DNA from: Comamonadaceae bacterium PBBC1
GTDB taxonomy: Bacteria > Pseudomonadota > Gammaproteobacteria > Burkholderiales > Burkholderiaceae_C
DNA length: 50,081 bases
Direction: 5' to 3'
Assembly: GCA_002256145.1 (NCBI GenBank)
Contig: NKIP01000025.1
Span: 1 to 50,081 of the forward strand
The stretch's first letter is position 1. Each line of letters starts with the position of its first letter. The notes under the pieces were generated by a model. It did no database searches. It was not told where the DNA came from and was given only the letters and a program-made list of their open reading frames with translations. Positions 12,431 through 20,198 of the stretch are shown one piece after another. The position numbers and the translations under genes were made by a program.

Positions 12431-12465
12431 ACGGGTTACAGCCCACAAGGCTGTGACCCGTTTTT
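12431..12465 (+). terminator. Terminator of tRNA-Pro
   Basis: Stem ACGGGTTACAGCC/GGCTGTGACCCGT with a short CACAA loop and one mismatch, followed by five T. Confidence 0.9.
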
Positions 12466-12553
12466 CATTGTGGCTTGAGTCTGAGGGTTTTTACTGCTTG
12501 CAGACTGTGTTTTGCAGTCAAAAATCGGGGAATTCAAATACACGGAATTTCTC

Positions 12554-13519
12554 ATGCGTCAATCCATCCTCATTGCTTTGGCAGCCAGTTTTTCATTGTG
12601 GGGCAGCGTGTGGGCCCAAGAAAAATACCCGAACAAACCTGTCACCATCATCGTGCCGCAGGCCGCAGGGGGTGCCAATGACGCCATTGCCCGCGTGGTG
12701 GCTCAAAAACTGACCGAGCAAACAGGGCAATCCTTTGTGGTCGAAAACAGGGCGGGCGCAGGCGGTAATGTGGGCACTGCGGCTGCGGCCAAGGCCAAGC
12801 CCGACGGCTACACGCTCATGATCACAGCCGACAGTGCGCAGGTCATCAACCCGTTTTTGTACCAACGCACAGGTTTTGACCCGGTCAAGGACTTTGAACC
12901 CGTGGCCCCCTTGGCCCGTGCGGGCTACGTGCTGGTGGCCAATCCCTCATTTCCGGCCAACAACATGTCGGAGTTGATCGCTCAAGCCAAGGCCAATCCC
13001 GGCAAATTTGCCATTGCCTCTGCCGGCAACGGCACGCTCAACCACTTGATTGGTGAAATGCTGCAAAAAGCCACCGACATCAAGCTCCAGCACATTCCCT
13101 ACAAAGGCGCGGCTGCGGCGGCCACCGATGTGGTCAGTGGGCAAGTGCCTTTGTCCGTGCAAAGCATGCCTTCATCGATCGCATTTGTACGTGCAGGCAA
13201 ACTCAAGGTCTTGGGTGTGGTGAATGAAAAACGCGTCGCAGCCTTGCCCGATGCACCCACCATTGGCGAAACAGTCAAAGGTTTCGGTGCAACTCCTTGG
13301 TATGGCATGTTTGCCCCCGCTGGCACCCCCAAAGACCTGGTGCAGTTTGTGCAAAACGAAGTTTCCAAAGCCCTGGACAGTGCCGATGCCCGTGACCGTC
13401 TGGCCACTTTAGGCTGTGAACCTTTCAAGGGCACTTCGGAGCAACTTGCTGCGATCGTGCGCGATGATCTGGTGCGTTGGTCGCGCATCGTCAAAGAATC
13501 GGGTGCCAAGGTGGATTGA
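12554..13519 (+). CDS. Bug family TTT solute receptor 1
   Basis: A periplasmic substrate-binding protein of 321 residues of the tripartite tricarboxylate transporter (TctC/Bug) family. Signal peptide at residues 1-21, cut after WA. The mature part begins QEKYPNKPVTIIVPQAAGG, followed by NRAGAGGNVGT, the HIPYKGAAAAATDVVSGQV segment and LPDAPTIGE, all diagnostic of Bug proteins. I chose the ATG at 12554 because it gives a clean signal peptide. No TctA or TctB membrane partner is nearby, as is usual for orphan Bug genes in Burkholderiales. The ligand cannot be predicted. Confidence 0.92.
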   Translation: MRQSILIALAASFSLWGSVWAQEKYPNKPVTIIVPQAAGGANDAIARVVAQKLTEQTGQSFVVENRAGAGGNVGTAAAAKAKPDGYTLMITADSAQVINPFLYQRTGFDPVKDFEPVAPLARAGYVLVANPSFPANNMSELIAQAKANPGKFAIASAGNGTLNHLIGEMLQKATDIKLQHIPYKGAAAAATDVVSGQVPLSVQSMPSSIAFVRAGKLKVLGVVNEKRVAALPDAPTIGETVKGFGATPWYGMFAPAGTPKDLVQFVQNEVSKALDSADARDRLATLGCEPFKGTSEQLAAIVRDDLVRWSRIVKESGAKVD

Positions 13520-13606
13520 TCCGTCCCCAGTGTGCAAGCCAAAGTGGGTGCATCCATGCCCAACGTGGCTTGACATGACTATGATGGCGATCCACCAAGG
13601 ACCCTC

Positions 13607-13975
13607 ATGACCAGACCTCTTCTCGATGAATCGGCCATTCACCCGGCCATTCGCCAACGCGTTTCCGAACACCATCTGCCCGTCATAACACGGGTGCAAA
13701 CCGCCATCGCCCAGCACCCAGTGGTGGTGGTCGGCTTGTCGGGCAACCCCTTTGTCGGCAAGGCCCGCAAAGCACTGGCCGCAGCGGGGGTGGCGCACGA
13801 GTACATTGAGTTCGGCAGCTATTTCTCGCAGTGGCGCTTGCGCAATGCCCTGAAGATGTGGACCGGCTGGCCCACTTTCCCAATGGTCTTTGTGCGAGGC
13901 ACCTTGGTCGGTGGCGCAGATGACCTGCGCCGCTTGATCGACAGCGGCGAACTCCAGACCTTGCTCAAAGCCTGA
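13607..13975 (+). CDS. Glutaredoxin-like protein lacking cysteine
   Basis: A protein of 122 residues with the thioredoxin/glutaredoxin fold pattern: a strand PVVVVGLSG, then NPFVGKARKAL where monothiol glutaredoxins carry a CGFS-type site, a second strand AHEYIEFG, the WRLRNALKMWTGWPTFPMVF segment with the cis-proline TFP, and GGADDLRRLIDSGEL. There is not a single cysteine in the chain, so it cannot be a disulfide or glutathione reductase. A good AAGGA ribosome-binding site precedes the ATG. The WTGWPTFPM-F and GG-DDL marks, which help hold glutathione in glutaredoxins, are kept. It may bind glutathione or an Fe-S cluster through another protein, or act as a scaffold; that is inference. The next gene begins five bases later. 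Confidence 0.8.
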   Translation: MTRPLLDESAIHPAIRQRVSEHHLPVITRVQTAIAQHPVVVVGLSGNPFVGKARKALAAAGVAHEYIEFGSYFSQWRLRNALKMWTGWPTFPMVFVRGTLVGGADDLRRLIDSGELQTLLKA

Positions 13976-13980
13976 GCGAT

Positions 13981-14337
13981 ATGGCCGCAATGGCAAAACC
14001 CGAGTTGTGGCGTACAGAGGTGCGCGATGCGGTGGCCGTGCTCAACATTCCCGGGGCGTTGAAGCGGCCCCGCACGTTTGACATCGATGTGAGCTTGCTG
14101 GTGCGCGTGCCCGAAGACAATGCCGAGGCTTGGCACGCATTGACGCTGGAGATCGATGGCAAGCAGCAGTGGCACCGCCGCATCGCCAGCCACTGCCCGG
14201 GGCAAACCGATGGGCTCGATTACCACTGCCGTGTCGTGCTCGAAGCCGGCCCCGCCCTTCGCATCCGCGCTGTGGCGGACACGCGTGGCGCTGTGGTTCA
14301 GCGCCTGCAGATAGAGGCCCGCGAAGACAGTCCTTGA
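13981..14337 (+). CDS. Conserved-looking hypothetical protein
   Basis: A protein of 118 residues that I do not recognise. It has no signal peptide or membrane helix and is predicted to be mainly beta-stranded (VLNIPGALK, FDIDVSLLVRVP, LTLEIDGKQQW, CRVVLEAGPALRIRAVADT). Starts at 13981 or 13990 are both possible; neither has a strong ribosome-binding site. It lies five bases after the cysteine-free glutaredoxin-like gene and is probably cotranscribed with it, so it may be its working partner. Confidence 0.6.
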   Translation: MAAMAKPELWRTEVRDAVAVLNIPGALKRPRTFDIDVSLLVRVPEDNAEAWHALTLEIDGKQQWHRRIASHCPGQTDGLDYHCRVVLEAGPALRIRAVADTRGAVVQRLQIEAREDSP

Positions 14338-14456
14338 TGCCAGCCCAATGCGTTGGACAAACCCTGCAGGTACGGCGCCCTCGCCGCGAAAACCATCACA
14401 GACCACCACGGATCGTCCCGGGGGCGGGGCTGCCACCAACAGCGCAGCAGGGCGGC

Positions 14457-15626
14457 TTAACCGATCACCGCCAACTCGCGCAGCGGGCGGTTTTGCGCCA
14501 GACGCTCAAATCCGAGTTCTTGCACGTCGATGGTTGGCGATGGCCGCTGCAGCATGCACTCGGCCAGCGCCAAACCGGCTCCAGCCGCATGCTGCATGCC
14601 GTGGCCAGAAAATCCGTTGATGAAATACAGGTTGCGCAACTCAGGGTGCGGGCCGATCACGGCGTTGTGATCGAAGGTGTTCATCTCGTAATAACCTGCC
14701 CAGGCCCGTTCGACCCTCAGCGCAGCCAGCGCTGGAATGCGGTGGGCCAGTGAAGCCCATTGCTCGTCGTTCCATTCTGACCAGTCGGGCTCCAGCAGCA
14801 AGCCGGGCTCGGTTTGTGTGGGCTCTGAGCCACTGATCAAAAAACGCCCCTCCGGGCGCAGCCACCAACCCGTGGGGTCGATCAGCAAAGGGCACAGGGG
14901 CAAGGGCTCGGGGCAAGACAGCACAAACACCGTGCGCCTGGCCCCCACCACCGGCAGCTGAACCCCGGCCATGGCCGCCACTTCGCCGCCCCAAGCCCCT
15001 GCAGCGTTGACCACCTGAGCGCAGCTCAAAGTGCCGCCACTGGCCAGGCGCACCCCCGTGATCTGTGTGGCGGTGTGGTCCAGGCCCACCACCCGGTCGT
15101 GCAGGCGCTGCACGCCCTGCGCCATGGCTTTTTTCAAGAACGCTTGGTGCAGGGCCGGGCCGTCAAACCAACCCTCGCCGCTCAGGCCCAAGCTGCCCAG
15201 CGCCACATCGTCCACATTCAGCCAGGGGTATCGCTGGCGCAGGGCTTCGGGTGTCATCAAAGCCACATCGGCCCCCGCCTGCTTTTGAATCTGGTGCGCC
15301 GTACGCAGTGCAGCCGTTTGCTCGGGCTGGGCCAAATACAAATAGCCGAGCTCTTGCAAGCCCAGCGCCACCGGGTGGTCGGGCAGACCCAGGTGTTGCT
15401 CCGCTTCGCGTAAAAACGCGATGCCGAACTGGCTCAGGCGAATGTTGACGGGGCAGGTGAACTGCTGGCGGATCGAGCTGGCCGACAGCGACGAGGAGGC
15501 TTTTTCGTAGCGGGTGTCCGACTCGACCAGCGTCACCTTCAAACCCGGTTGCAAGCGGGTCAACCAATAGGCCGTGGCCGCGCCCATCACGCCACTGCCC
15601 ACAATCACCACATCGGCGCGGCTCAT
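14457..15626 (-). CDS. FAD-dependent amino-acid oxidase/dehydrogenase (DAO family)
   Basis: A cytoplasmic flavoenzyme of 389 residues. The Rossmann FAD-binding motif is at residues 5-21 (VVIVGSGVMGAATAYWL), and the DAO family tail is seen in GYYEMNTFDHNAVIGPHP and FINGFSGHGMQHAAG. Such enzymes oxidise secondary or D-amino acids to imino acids. The ATG at 15624-15626 overlaps the stop of the ornithine-cyclodeaminase-like gene (ATGA), so translation is coupled. It is the last gene of the seven-gene operon that starts at 21167. Its substrate is unknown; the operon suggests an amino acid whose keto product feeds the LeuCD-like and RraA-like enzymes. Confidence 0.85.
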   Translation of the reverse strand: MSRADVVIVGSGVMGAATAYWLTRLQPGLKVTLVESDTRYEKASSSLSASSIRQQFTCPVNIRLSQFGIAFLREAEQHLGLPDHPVALGLQELGYLYLAQPEQTAALRTAHQIQKQAGADVALMTPEALRQRYPWLNVDDVALGSLGLSGEGWFDGPALHQAFLKKAMAQGVQRLHDRVVGLDHTATQITGVRLASGGTLSCAQVVNAAGAWGGEVAAMAGVQLPVVGARRTVFVLSCPEPLPLCPLLIDPTGWWLRPEGRFLISGSEPTQTEPGLLLEPDWSEWNDEQWASLAHRIPALAALRVERAWAGYYEMNTFDHNAVIGPHPELRNLYFINGFSGHGMQHAAGAGLALAECMLQRPSPTIDVQELGFERLAQNRPLRELAVIG

Positions 15627-16546
15627 GGGCGAGCGCCTTCGGCCAAAGCCGCGCGGTACACCAAGCGTGCTGCCACCGTGTCTTCCACCGCCTGGCCCAG
15701 CGATTTGAAAATGACGGTGGTGCCTGCTGGCGGGGGTGCCACGCGACCGCACAACACCTCCCCGATTTCGGCCGTGACCTTGGCACCCGAGAGCATCACG
15801 TCACCCGATTCTTTCTCAGCCGCTTCGCGCTGATCGGCCACCACCCAGTGGGCCATGGCCGCGTCGTCCAGCTCGCGCCAAGTGGGGCGGGGCGCACCCA
15901 CGGCTGCCACAAAGGCCCCGGGCTTGAGCCAAGCGCCGTGCAGCACGGGTTCGCTGGCATTGGTCACGGTGCACACGATGTCCGCGCCGCGCACGGCCGC
16001 TTCGGCGTTGGCGCAAGCCACGCCGCCAATGTCGTGTGCGCACTGCTGCGCGTTGGCTGCGTTGGGGCTCCATACGCGAATTTCGGACACCTCGCGCACG
16101 GCCCGCAGCATTTGCGCGTGGCTGCGGGCCAGCACGCCGCTGCCCAGCATGGCCACCACTTGCGGGGTGCGCGGCACCAGTGCGTCGGCCGCCACGGCAG
16201 AGGCCGCTGCCGTGCGCATGGCGGTGATGGTGTTGCCCTCCATCACGGCCAATGTTTGGCCCGTGGCCGGGTCCATCAGCACGATGGTGCTGAGCAGTGT
16301 GGGCATGCCCTTTTGCGCATTGCCCGGCACCAGGGTGATGAGCTTGGTGCTCAGGGCGTCGCCCAGCTGCGCGGGCTTCAAAAACAACAGGCCATCTGCC
16401 GATGCCTCGCCTATGGGCATGACCATGCGCAGCGGCTGCACCACCTGGCCCAGCGTTAGGGCGACCAGGGCCTCGCGCACGCCTTGCAGCAAATCGGGCA
16501 CGCTCAACAGTTGCTGAACACGGGTTTCGTCAAAGTAATGGACCAT
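15623..16546 (-). CDS. Ornithine cyclodeaminase / mu-crystallin family protein
   Basis: A protein of 307 residues. It has FLKPAQLGDALSTKLITLVP, the MEGNTITAMRTAAASAVAAD segment that holds substrate and NAD contacts in this family, and the dinucleotide loop AMLGSGVLARSHA. The family includes ornithine cyclodeaminase, alanine dehydrogenase, iminosuccinate reductase and ketimine reductases, so the exact reaction cannot be told. The ATG at 16544-16546 starts one base after the LeuD-like stop, and its own stop overlaps the next start. Pairing with a DAO oxidase suggests handling of an imino acid, for example oxidation of one amino acid and reduction or release of its imine. Confidence 0.82.
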   Translation of the reverse strand: MVHYFDETRVQQLLSVPDLLQGVREALVALTLGQVVQPLRMVMPIGEASADGLLFLKPAQLGDALSTKLITLVPGNAQKGMPTLLSTIVLMDPATGQTLAVMEGNTITAMRTAAASAVAADALVPRTPQVVAMLGSGVLARSHAQMLRAVREVSEIRVWSPNAANAQQCAHDIGGVACANAEAAVRGADIVCTVTNASEPVLHGAWLKPGAFVAAVGAPRPTWRELDDAAMAHWVVADQREAAEKESGDVMLSGAKVTAEIGEVLCGRVAPPPAGTTVIFKSLGQAVEDTVAARLVYRAALAEGARP

Positions 16547-16547
16547 G

Positions 16548-17201
16548 TCAATTCTCTTGGGGAGGATTTTCCTGAGGGGGCAACACCCATGGAGTGGCCG
16601 CCAGATACCGGGTTTCGAAATCACGAATGGCCTGCGCATGGGTCAGGCTCATGCCCACCGCATCCAGGCCGCGCAGCAGCATTTCTTTGTGCAAAGGGTC
16701 GATGTCAAAGTGCAGCGTCTGCCCGTCGCCTGCGGTGTGCAAGCTTTGCGAGGGCAAATCCAAAGTGAGGCTGCAGCGCTGCGGGTCTTGGGCTAGGGCC
16801 ATCAGTCGGTCCACCTCGGCTGCGGGTAGCACCAGCGCAGGCACGCCGTTGCGCATGCAGTTGTCGCTGAAAATCCCGCCAAAGCTGGTGCCCAGCACAC
16901 AGCGGATACCCAGCTCGCGCAGGCCCCACACCGCGTGTTCGCGGCTGGAGCCACAACCAAAATTGGGGCCTGTGACCAGAAAACGCGCCTCGCTCCAAGG
17001 GGCCTGGTTCAAGACAAAGTCAGGGCGCATCTGGCCCGAGCCATCAAAACGCATGTCGTGCAAAAAGCCCTGAGCCAGGCCTTGCCGGTCAATGCCCTTG
17101 AGGAACTGCTTGGGCATGATCTGGTCGGTGTCCACATGCGGCAAGGGCAGGGCGGCGGCGCAACCCGAGAGGCGGGTGACGGCTGGAAAGGCTGAATTCA
17201 T
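16548..17201 (-). CDS. LeuD-like (3-isopropylmalate dehydratase small subunit family) protein
   Basis: A protein of 217 residues that matches the small swivelling subunit of isopropylmalate isomerase: HVDTDQIMPKQFLKGIDRQG, then NFGCGSSREHAVWGL and SFGGIFSDNC-NG. It pairs with the LeuC-like large subunit encoded ten bases upstream. The gene sits in a catabolic operon without leuB or leuA, so I read it as a paralogue acting on another hydroxy- or unsaturated diacid rather than the leucine enzyme; this is inference, and annotation as leuD would be the default call. The C-terminus has a short repeated PPQEN tail. Confidence 0.85.
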   Translation of the reverse strand: MNSAFPAVTRLSGCAAALPLPHVDTDQIMPKQFLKGIDRQGLAQGFLHDMRFDGSGQMRPDFVLNQAPWSEARFLVTGPNFGCGSSREHAVWGLRELGIRCVLGTSFGGIFSDNCMRNGVPALVLPAAEVDRLMALAQDPQRCSLTLDLPSQSLHTAGDGQTLHFDIDPLHKEMLLRGLDAVGMSLTHAQAIRDFETRYLAATPWVLPPQENPPQEN

Positions 17202-17211
17202 CCCATCGCTT

Positions 17212-18636
17212 TCAGTGGCAGGGCAGGGTGCGCAGATCGGTCAAGGCCCCGGTCACGGCCGCAGCGGCCACCATGGCCGGGCTCATCAGGTGGGTGCGTG
17301 CGCCCGGGCCCTGGCGGCCCTCAAAATTGCGGTTGGTGCTGGAGGCGCAGCGGTCCCCGGCGTTCAAGTGGTCTTCGTTCATGGCCACACACATCGAGCA
17401 ACCCGCCTGCCGCCATTCAAAACCGGCCTCTTCAAAAATGCGTCCCAGGCCTTCCGCCTCGGCCTGCGCACGCACCATCGACGATCCGGGCACCACCAAG
17501 GCGCGCACGCCGGGTGCGACACGTCGGCCTTTCAAAAAACGCGCTGCATCGCGCAGGTCGTCAATGCGGCTGTTGGTGCACGAGCCAATGAAGGCGTGGC
17601 TGATGGGCAAGCCCTGCAAGGCCTGACCGGGTTGCAGGTCCATGTAGGCCAATGCGCGTTGCATGCCGCGTTGGCGTTGTGGGTCGGCCTCCAGCGCCGG
17701 GTCAGGCACCACGCCGTCAATGGGCACGCCTTGGTCCGGGCTGGTGCCCCAAGTCACACGCGGGGCCAGCGTGCTGGCGTTCAAGCTGATCTCGCGGTCA
17801 AACACAGCGTCGTCGTCGCTGCGCAGTGCACGCCACTGCGCGACTGCTGCATTCCACTGAGCGCCTTGCGGCACGCGCGGGCGACCGTGCAAATAATCAA
17901 ACAGGGCATCGTCCGGGGCCACAATGGCCCCCCGAGCGGCAGCTTCCACGCTCATGTTGCACAGCGTCAAGCGGCCTTCCACGCCCATGGCGCGAATGGC
18001 CTCTCCCGCGTACTCGATCACATGGCCCGACGCCCCGTCGGCCCCAATGTGTGCAATCAGGCTCAGCACCAGGTCTTTGGCGGTCACGCCGGGCGGCAGC
18101 TGGCCGTGCACCGTCACACGCATGTTTTTTTGTGGGCGGTAAATCAGCGTTTGGGTGGCCAGCAGGTGTTCGATCTCGCTGCTGCCAATGCCAAAACCCA
18201 AAGCGCCCATGGCCCCGTGTGTGGTGGTGTGGCTGTCTCCGGCCGCCATCACCATGCCGGGCAGCACCCAGCCTTGCTCGCTGGCCACCACATGTTCAAT
18301 GCCTTGGCGAGCGTCCAGCATGTCAAACAGCTCAATGCCGTGCCGTGCACAGTTGTGTGCCAGCGTGCTGACCTGACGGGCGCGGTCGGCATCAAGGAGC
18401 ACCATAGTGCGGGCGTTGCGCTCCGGTGTGGTGGCGTTCACATGGTCCACCACCGCCAGGGTGGACGCGGGTCGCCACACTTTGCGTCCTTGTGCGTGCA
18501 AGGCGGCAAAAGCCTGCGGGCTGGTGTATTCGTTGAGCACCTGGCGGTCCACGTACAACAAGATTTGCCCGCTGTCCCCCAGCGGCCGCACCGTGTGCGC
18601 ATCCACGATGCGCTGGTACAGGGTGCGCCCTGTCAT
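17212..18636 (-). CDS. LeuC-like (3-isopropylmalate dehydratase large subunit family) protein
   Basis: A [4Fe-4S] (de)hydratase large subunit of 474 residues. The cluster cysteines are Cys353 (GSCTNSR), Cys413 and Cys416 (GCSMC), and the active-site GDSHTTTHGAMGALGFGIG is present at ~133-151. Compared with standard LeuC the N-terminal substrate region is changed: YVDRQVLNEYTS instead of the usual YIDRHLVHEVTS, and DHVNATTPERN in place of DHNVST. This, with the operon context (no other leu genes), argues for a paralogue with a different substrate, such as a methyl- or methylene-substituted diacid. Its start codon overlaps the stop of the RraA-like gene (ATGA). Confidence 0.87.
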   Translation of the reverse strand: MTGRTLYQRIVDAHTVRPLGDSGQILLYVDRQVLNEYTSPQAFAALHAQGRKVWRPASTLAVVDHVNATTPERNARTMVLLDADRARQVSTLAHNCARHGIELFDMLDARQGIEHVVASEQGWVLPGMVMAAGDSHTTTHGAMGALGFGIGSSEIEHLLATQTLIYRPQKNMRVTVHGQLPPGVTAKDLVLSLIAHIGADGASGHVIEYAGEAIRAMGVEGRLTLCNMSVEAAARGAIVAPDDALFDYLHGRPRVPQGAQWNAAVAQWRALRSDDDAVFDREISLNASTLAPRVTWGTSPDQGVPIDGVVPDPALEADPQRQRGMQRALAYMDLQPGQALQGLPISHAFIGSCTNSRIDDLRDAARFLKGRRVAPGVRALVVPGSSMVRAQAEAEGLGRIFEEAGFEWRQAGCSMCVAMNEDHLNAGDRCASSTNRNFEGRQGPGARTHLMSPAMVAAAAVTGALTDLRTLPCH

Positions 18637-19202
18637 GCGGGCGGTGATGTGGGCAATGAGGCGCTGCCCGCCGCATAAGCGGCGGTGGCCGCCACCACAT
18701 CGTCCACGGCAATGGTGGCCGCCGTCAGGCCCGTGGGCAGCACGATCACGCCATCGGCATCGACCACCACATGGTCACCTGGCGTGAAGGTCACGCTCCC
18801 AAAATGCACCGGCACATCGCGCTCACCTGCACCGGTGCGGCTGCCGCGTTTGGGCACCGTGCCCAAGGCTTTCACGCCAATGTCAATGCCGTTCAGTTCA
18901 TTGGCATCACGCACCACACCATGAATGACCAGACCCGCCCAGCCATTGCGCGAGGCCAAATCGGCCATCACGTCGCCAAACAAGGCACGCGCTACCGAGC
19001 CCCCGCCATCGATCACCAGCACCTGGCCCTGCCCCGGCTGGCTCACGGTGTCGCGCATCAGGCCAATGTCTTCGTGGATGCGCAGGGTGCGCATGGGGCC
19101 AGTGAAGGCCCGGCGCAGGCCGTAACTTTGAAACAGCACGGCGCAGGCCTGTGCTTCATCACAGGCATCACACAGGTCGGTGGTTTTGGGGATGGGGCTC
19201 AT
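18633..19202 (-). CDS. RraA-like / HMG aldolase family protein
   Basis: A protein of 189 residues of the RraA/4-hydroxy-4-methyl-2-oxoglutarate (HMG) aldolase family. The nucleotide-binding-like GGGSVARALFGDVMADLA is at ~67-83 and the catalytic Arg98-Asp99 pair in GVVRDANEL is kept; true RraA regulators of RNase E lack this Asp, so an aldolase or decarboxylase role is more likely here. The known family reaction splits HMG or the 4-carboxymethyl analogue to pyruvate plus pyruvate or oxaloacetate. It is in the same operon as LeuCD-like proteins, which could produce such a hydroxy acid. It starts three bases after the preceding receptor gene ends. Confidence 0.82.
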   Translation of the reverse strand: MSPIPKTTDLCDACDEAQACAVLFQSYGLRRAFTGPMRTLRIHEDIGLMRDTVSQPGQGQVLVIDGGGSVARALFGDVMADLASRNGWAGLVIHGVVRDANELNGIDIGVKALGTVPKRGSRTGAGERDVPVHFGSVTFTPGDHVVVDADGVIVLPTGLTAATIAVDDVVAATAAYAAGSASLPTSPPA

Positions 19203-19205
19203 GAC

Positions 19206-20180
19206 TCAGTCCATGCGCACATTGGCGTCCTTGACCAGCTTGGCCCACGACGCGCTGTCTTCGGGAATGAAGGCCGCAAACGACTCGGGCGTGCCGCCAA
19301 TGATTTCACCACCTTGCGAGGCGATTTTTTCGGCCACATCGGGCAGCTTCAAAATGGCGGCGATTTCGGTGTTCAAGCGCCGGGTGATGTCGGCGGGCAA
19401 CTTGGCCGGGCCCAACACGGCAAACCACTGCAGCATCTCGGCGTTGGGCACACCGGCTTCGGCCAGGGTGGGCACATTGGGCATCAGGGGCGAGCGTTTT
19501 TCGCTGGTGATGGCCAGCACGCGCAGCTTGCCCGCCTGGTAGTGCGGCAACACATTGGGCGGGCTTTCAAAGTTCAGATTCACCTGGCCCGACAGCAAAT
19601 CCACAATCGCTTGGCCGCTGCCTTTGTAGGGAATGTGGTTCATCTGCGTCTGGGTGGCCAGCATGAAGCGGGCCGCCGCCAGGTGCTGCGCACTGCCGCT
19701 GCCCGACGATGCAAAGCTCAGGCCCATGGGCTTTTGTTTGGCCAGCGCCACAAACGAGCGCACATCGGTGGCCGGCACGCCCGGGTTGACGGTCAACAGC
19801 AAAGGCGTGGACGCCACACGGATGATGGGGGTGAAATCTTTCACCACGTCGTAAGGCAGCTTGGGGTAGAGCGCGGGAGCCACCGAATTGGAGTTGCTGT
19901 GACCCAGCAGCAGGGTATAGCCATCGGGCCGGGCCTTGGCCACGATGTCAGCGCCCACAGTGCCCGCAGCACCGGCCTTGTTGTCCACCACCACCGACTG
20001 CCCCAGCCGCTCTTGCAGCTTTTGACCAAGGGTGCGGGCCAGCACATCGGTGAACCCACCGGGGGCAAAACCCACCACGATGCGGATGGGTTTGTCGGGC
20101 CAGTTCTGGGCAAATGCGCCCGTGCTCAGGCACAAGGCCAAAGCCACGGCGGTGCGGCGAGAAATTTTGTTCAAATTCAT
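19206..20180 (-). CDS. Bug family TTT solute receptor 2
   Basis: A periplasmic receptor of 324 residues. The signal peptide (MNLNKISRRTAVALALCLST, then GAFA) is followed by QNWPDKPIRIVVGFAPGGFTD, the NKAGAAGTVGAD segment and HIPYKGSGQAIVDLLSGQV, typical of TctC/Bug proteins. Second gene of the seven-gene operon, just after another receptor and just before the RraA-like gene. Two receptors in tandem suggest two related ligands or one high- and one low-affinity version; ligand unknown. Confidence 0.92.
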   Translation of the reverse strand: MNLNKISRRTAVALALCLSTGAFAQNWPDKPIRIVVGFAPGGFTDVLARTLGQKLQERLGQSVVVDNKAGAAGTVGADIVAKARPDGYTLLLGHSNSNSVAPALYPKLPYDVVKDFTPIIRVASTPLLLTVNPGVPATDVRSFVALAKQKPMGLSFASSGSGSAQHLAAARFMLATQTQMNHIPYKGSGQAIVDLLSGQVNLNFESPPNVLPHYQAGKLRVLAITSEKRSPLMPNVPTLAEAGVPNAEMLQWFAVLGPAKLPADITRRLNTEIAAILKLPDVAEKIASQGGEIIGGTPESFAAFIPEDSASWAKLVKDANVRMD

Positions 20181-20198
20181 GAGTTATCTCTGTTGGGC

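Noticed and set aside
16548..18636. Leucine biosynthesis assignment for the LeuCD pair
   Set aside because: Kept only as a family name, because leuA and leuB are missing and the neighbours are catabolic. It could still be right if this is the only leuCD in the genome.
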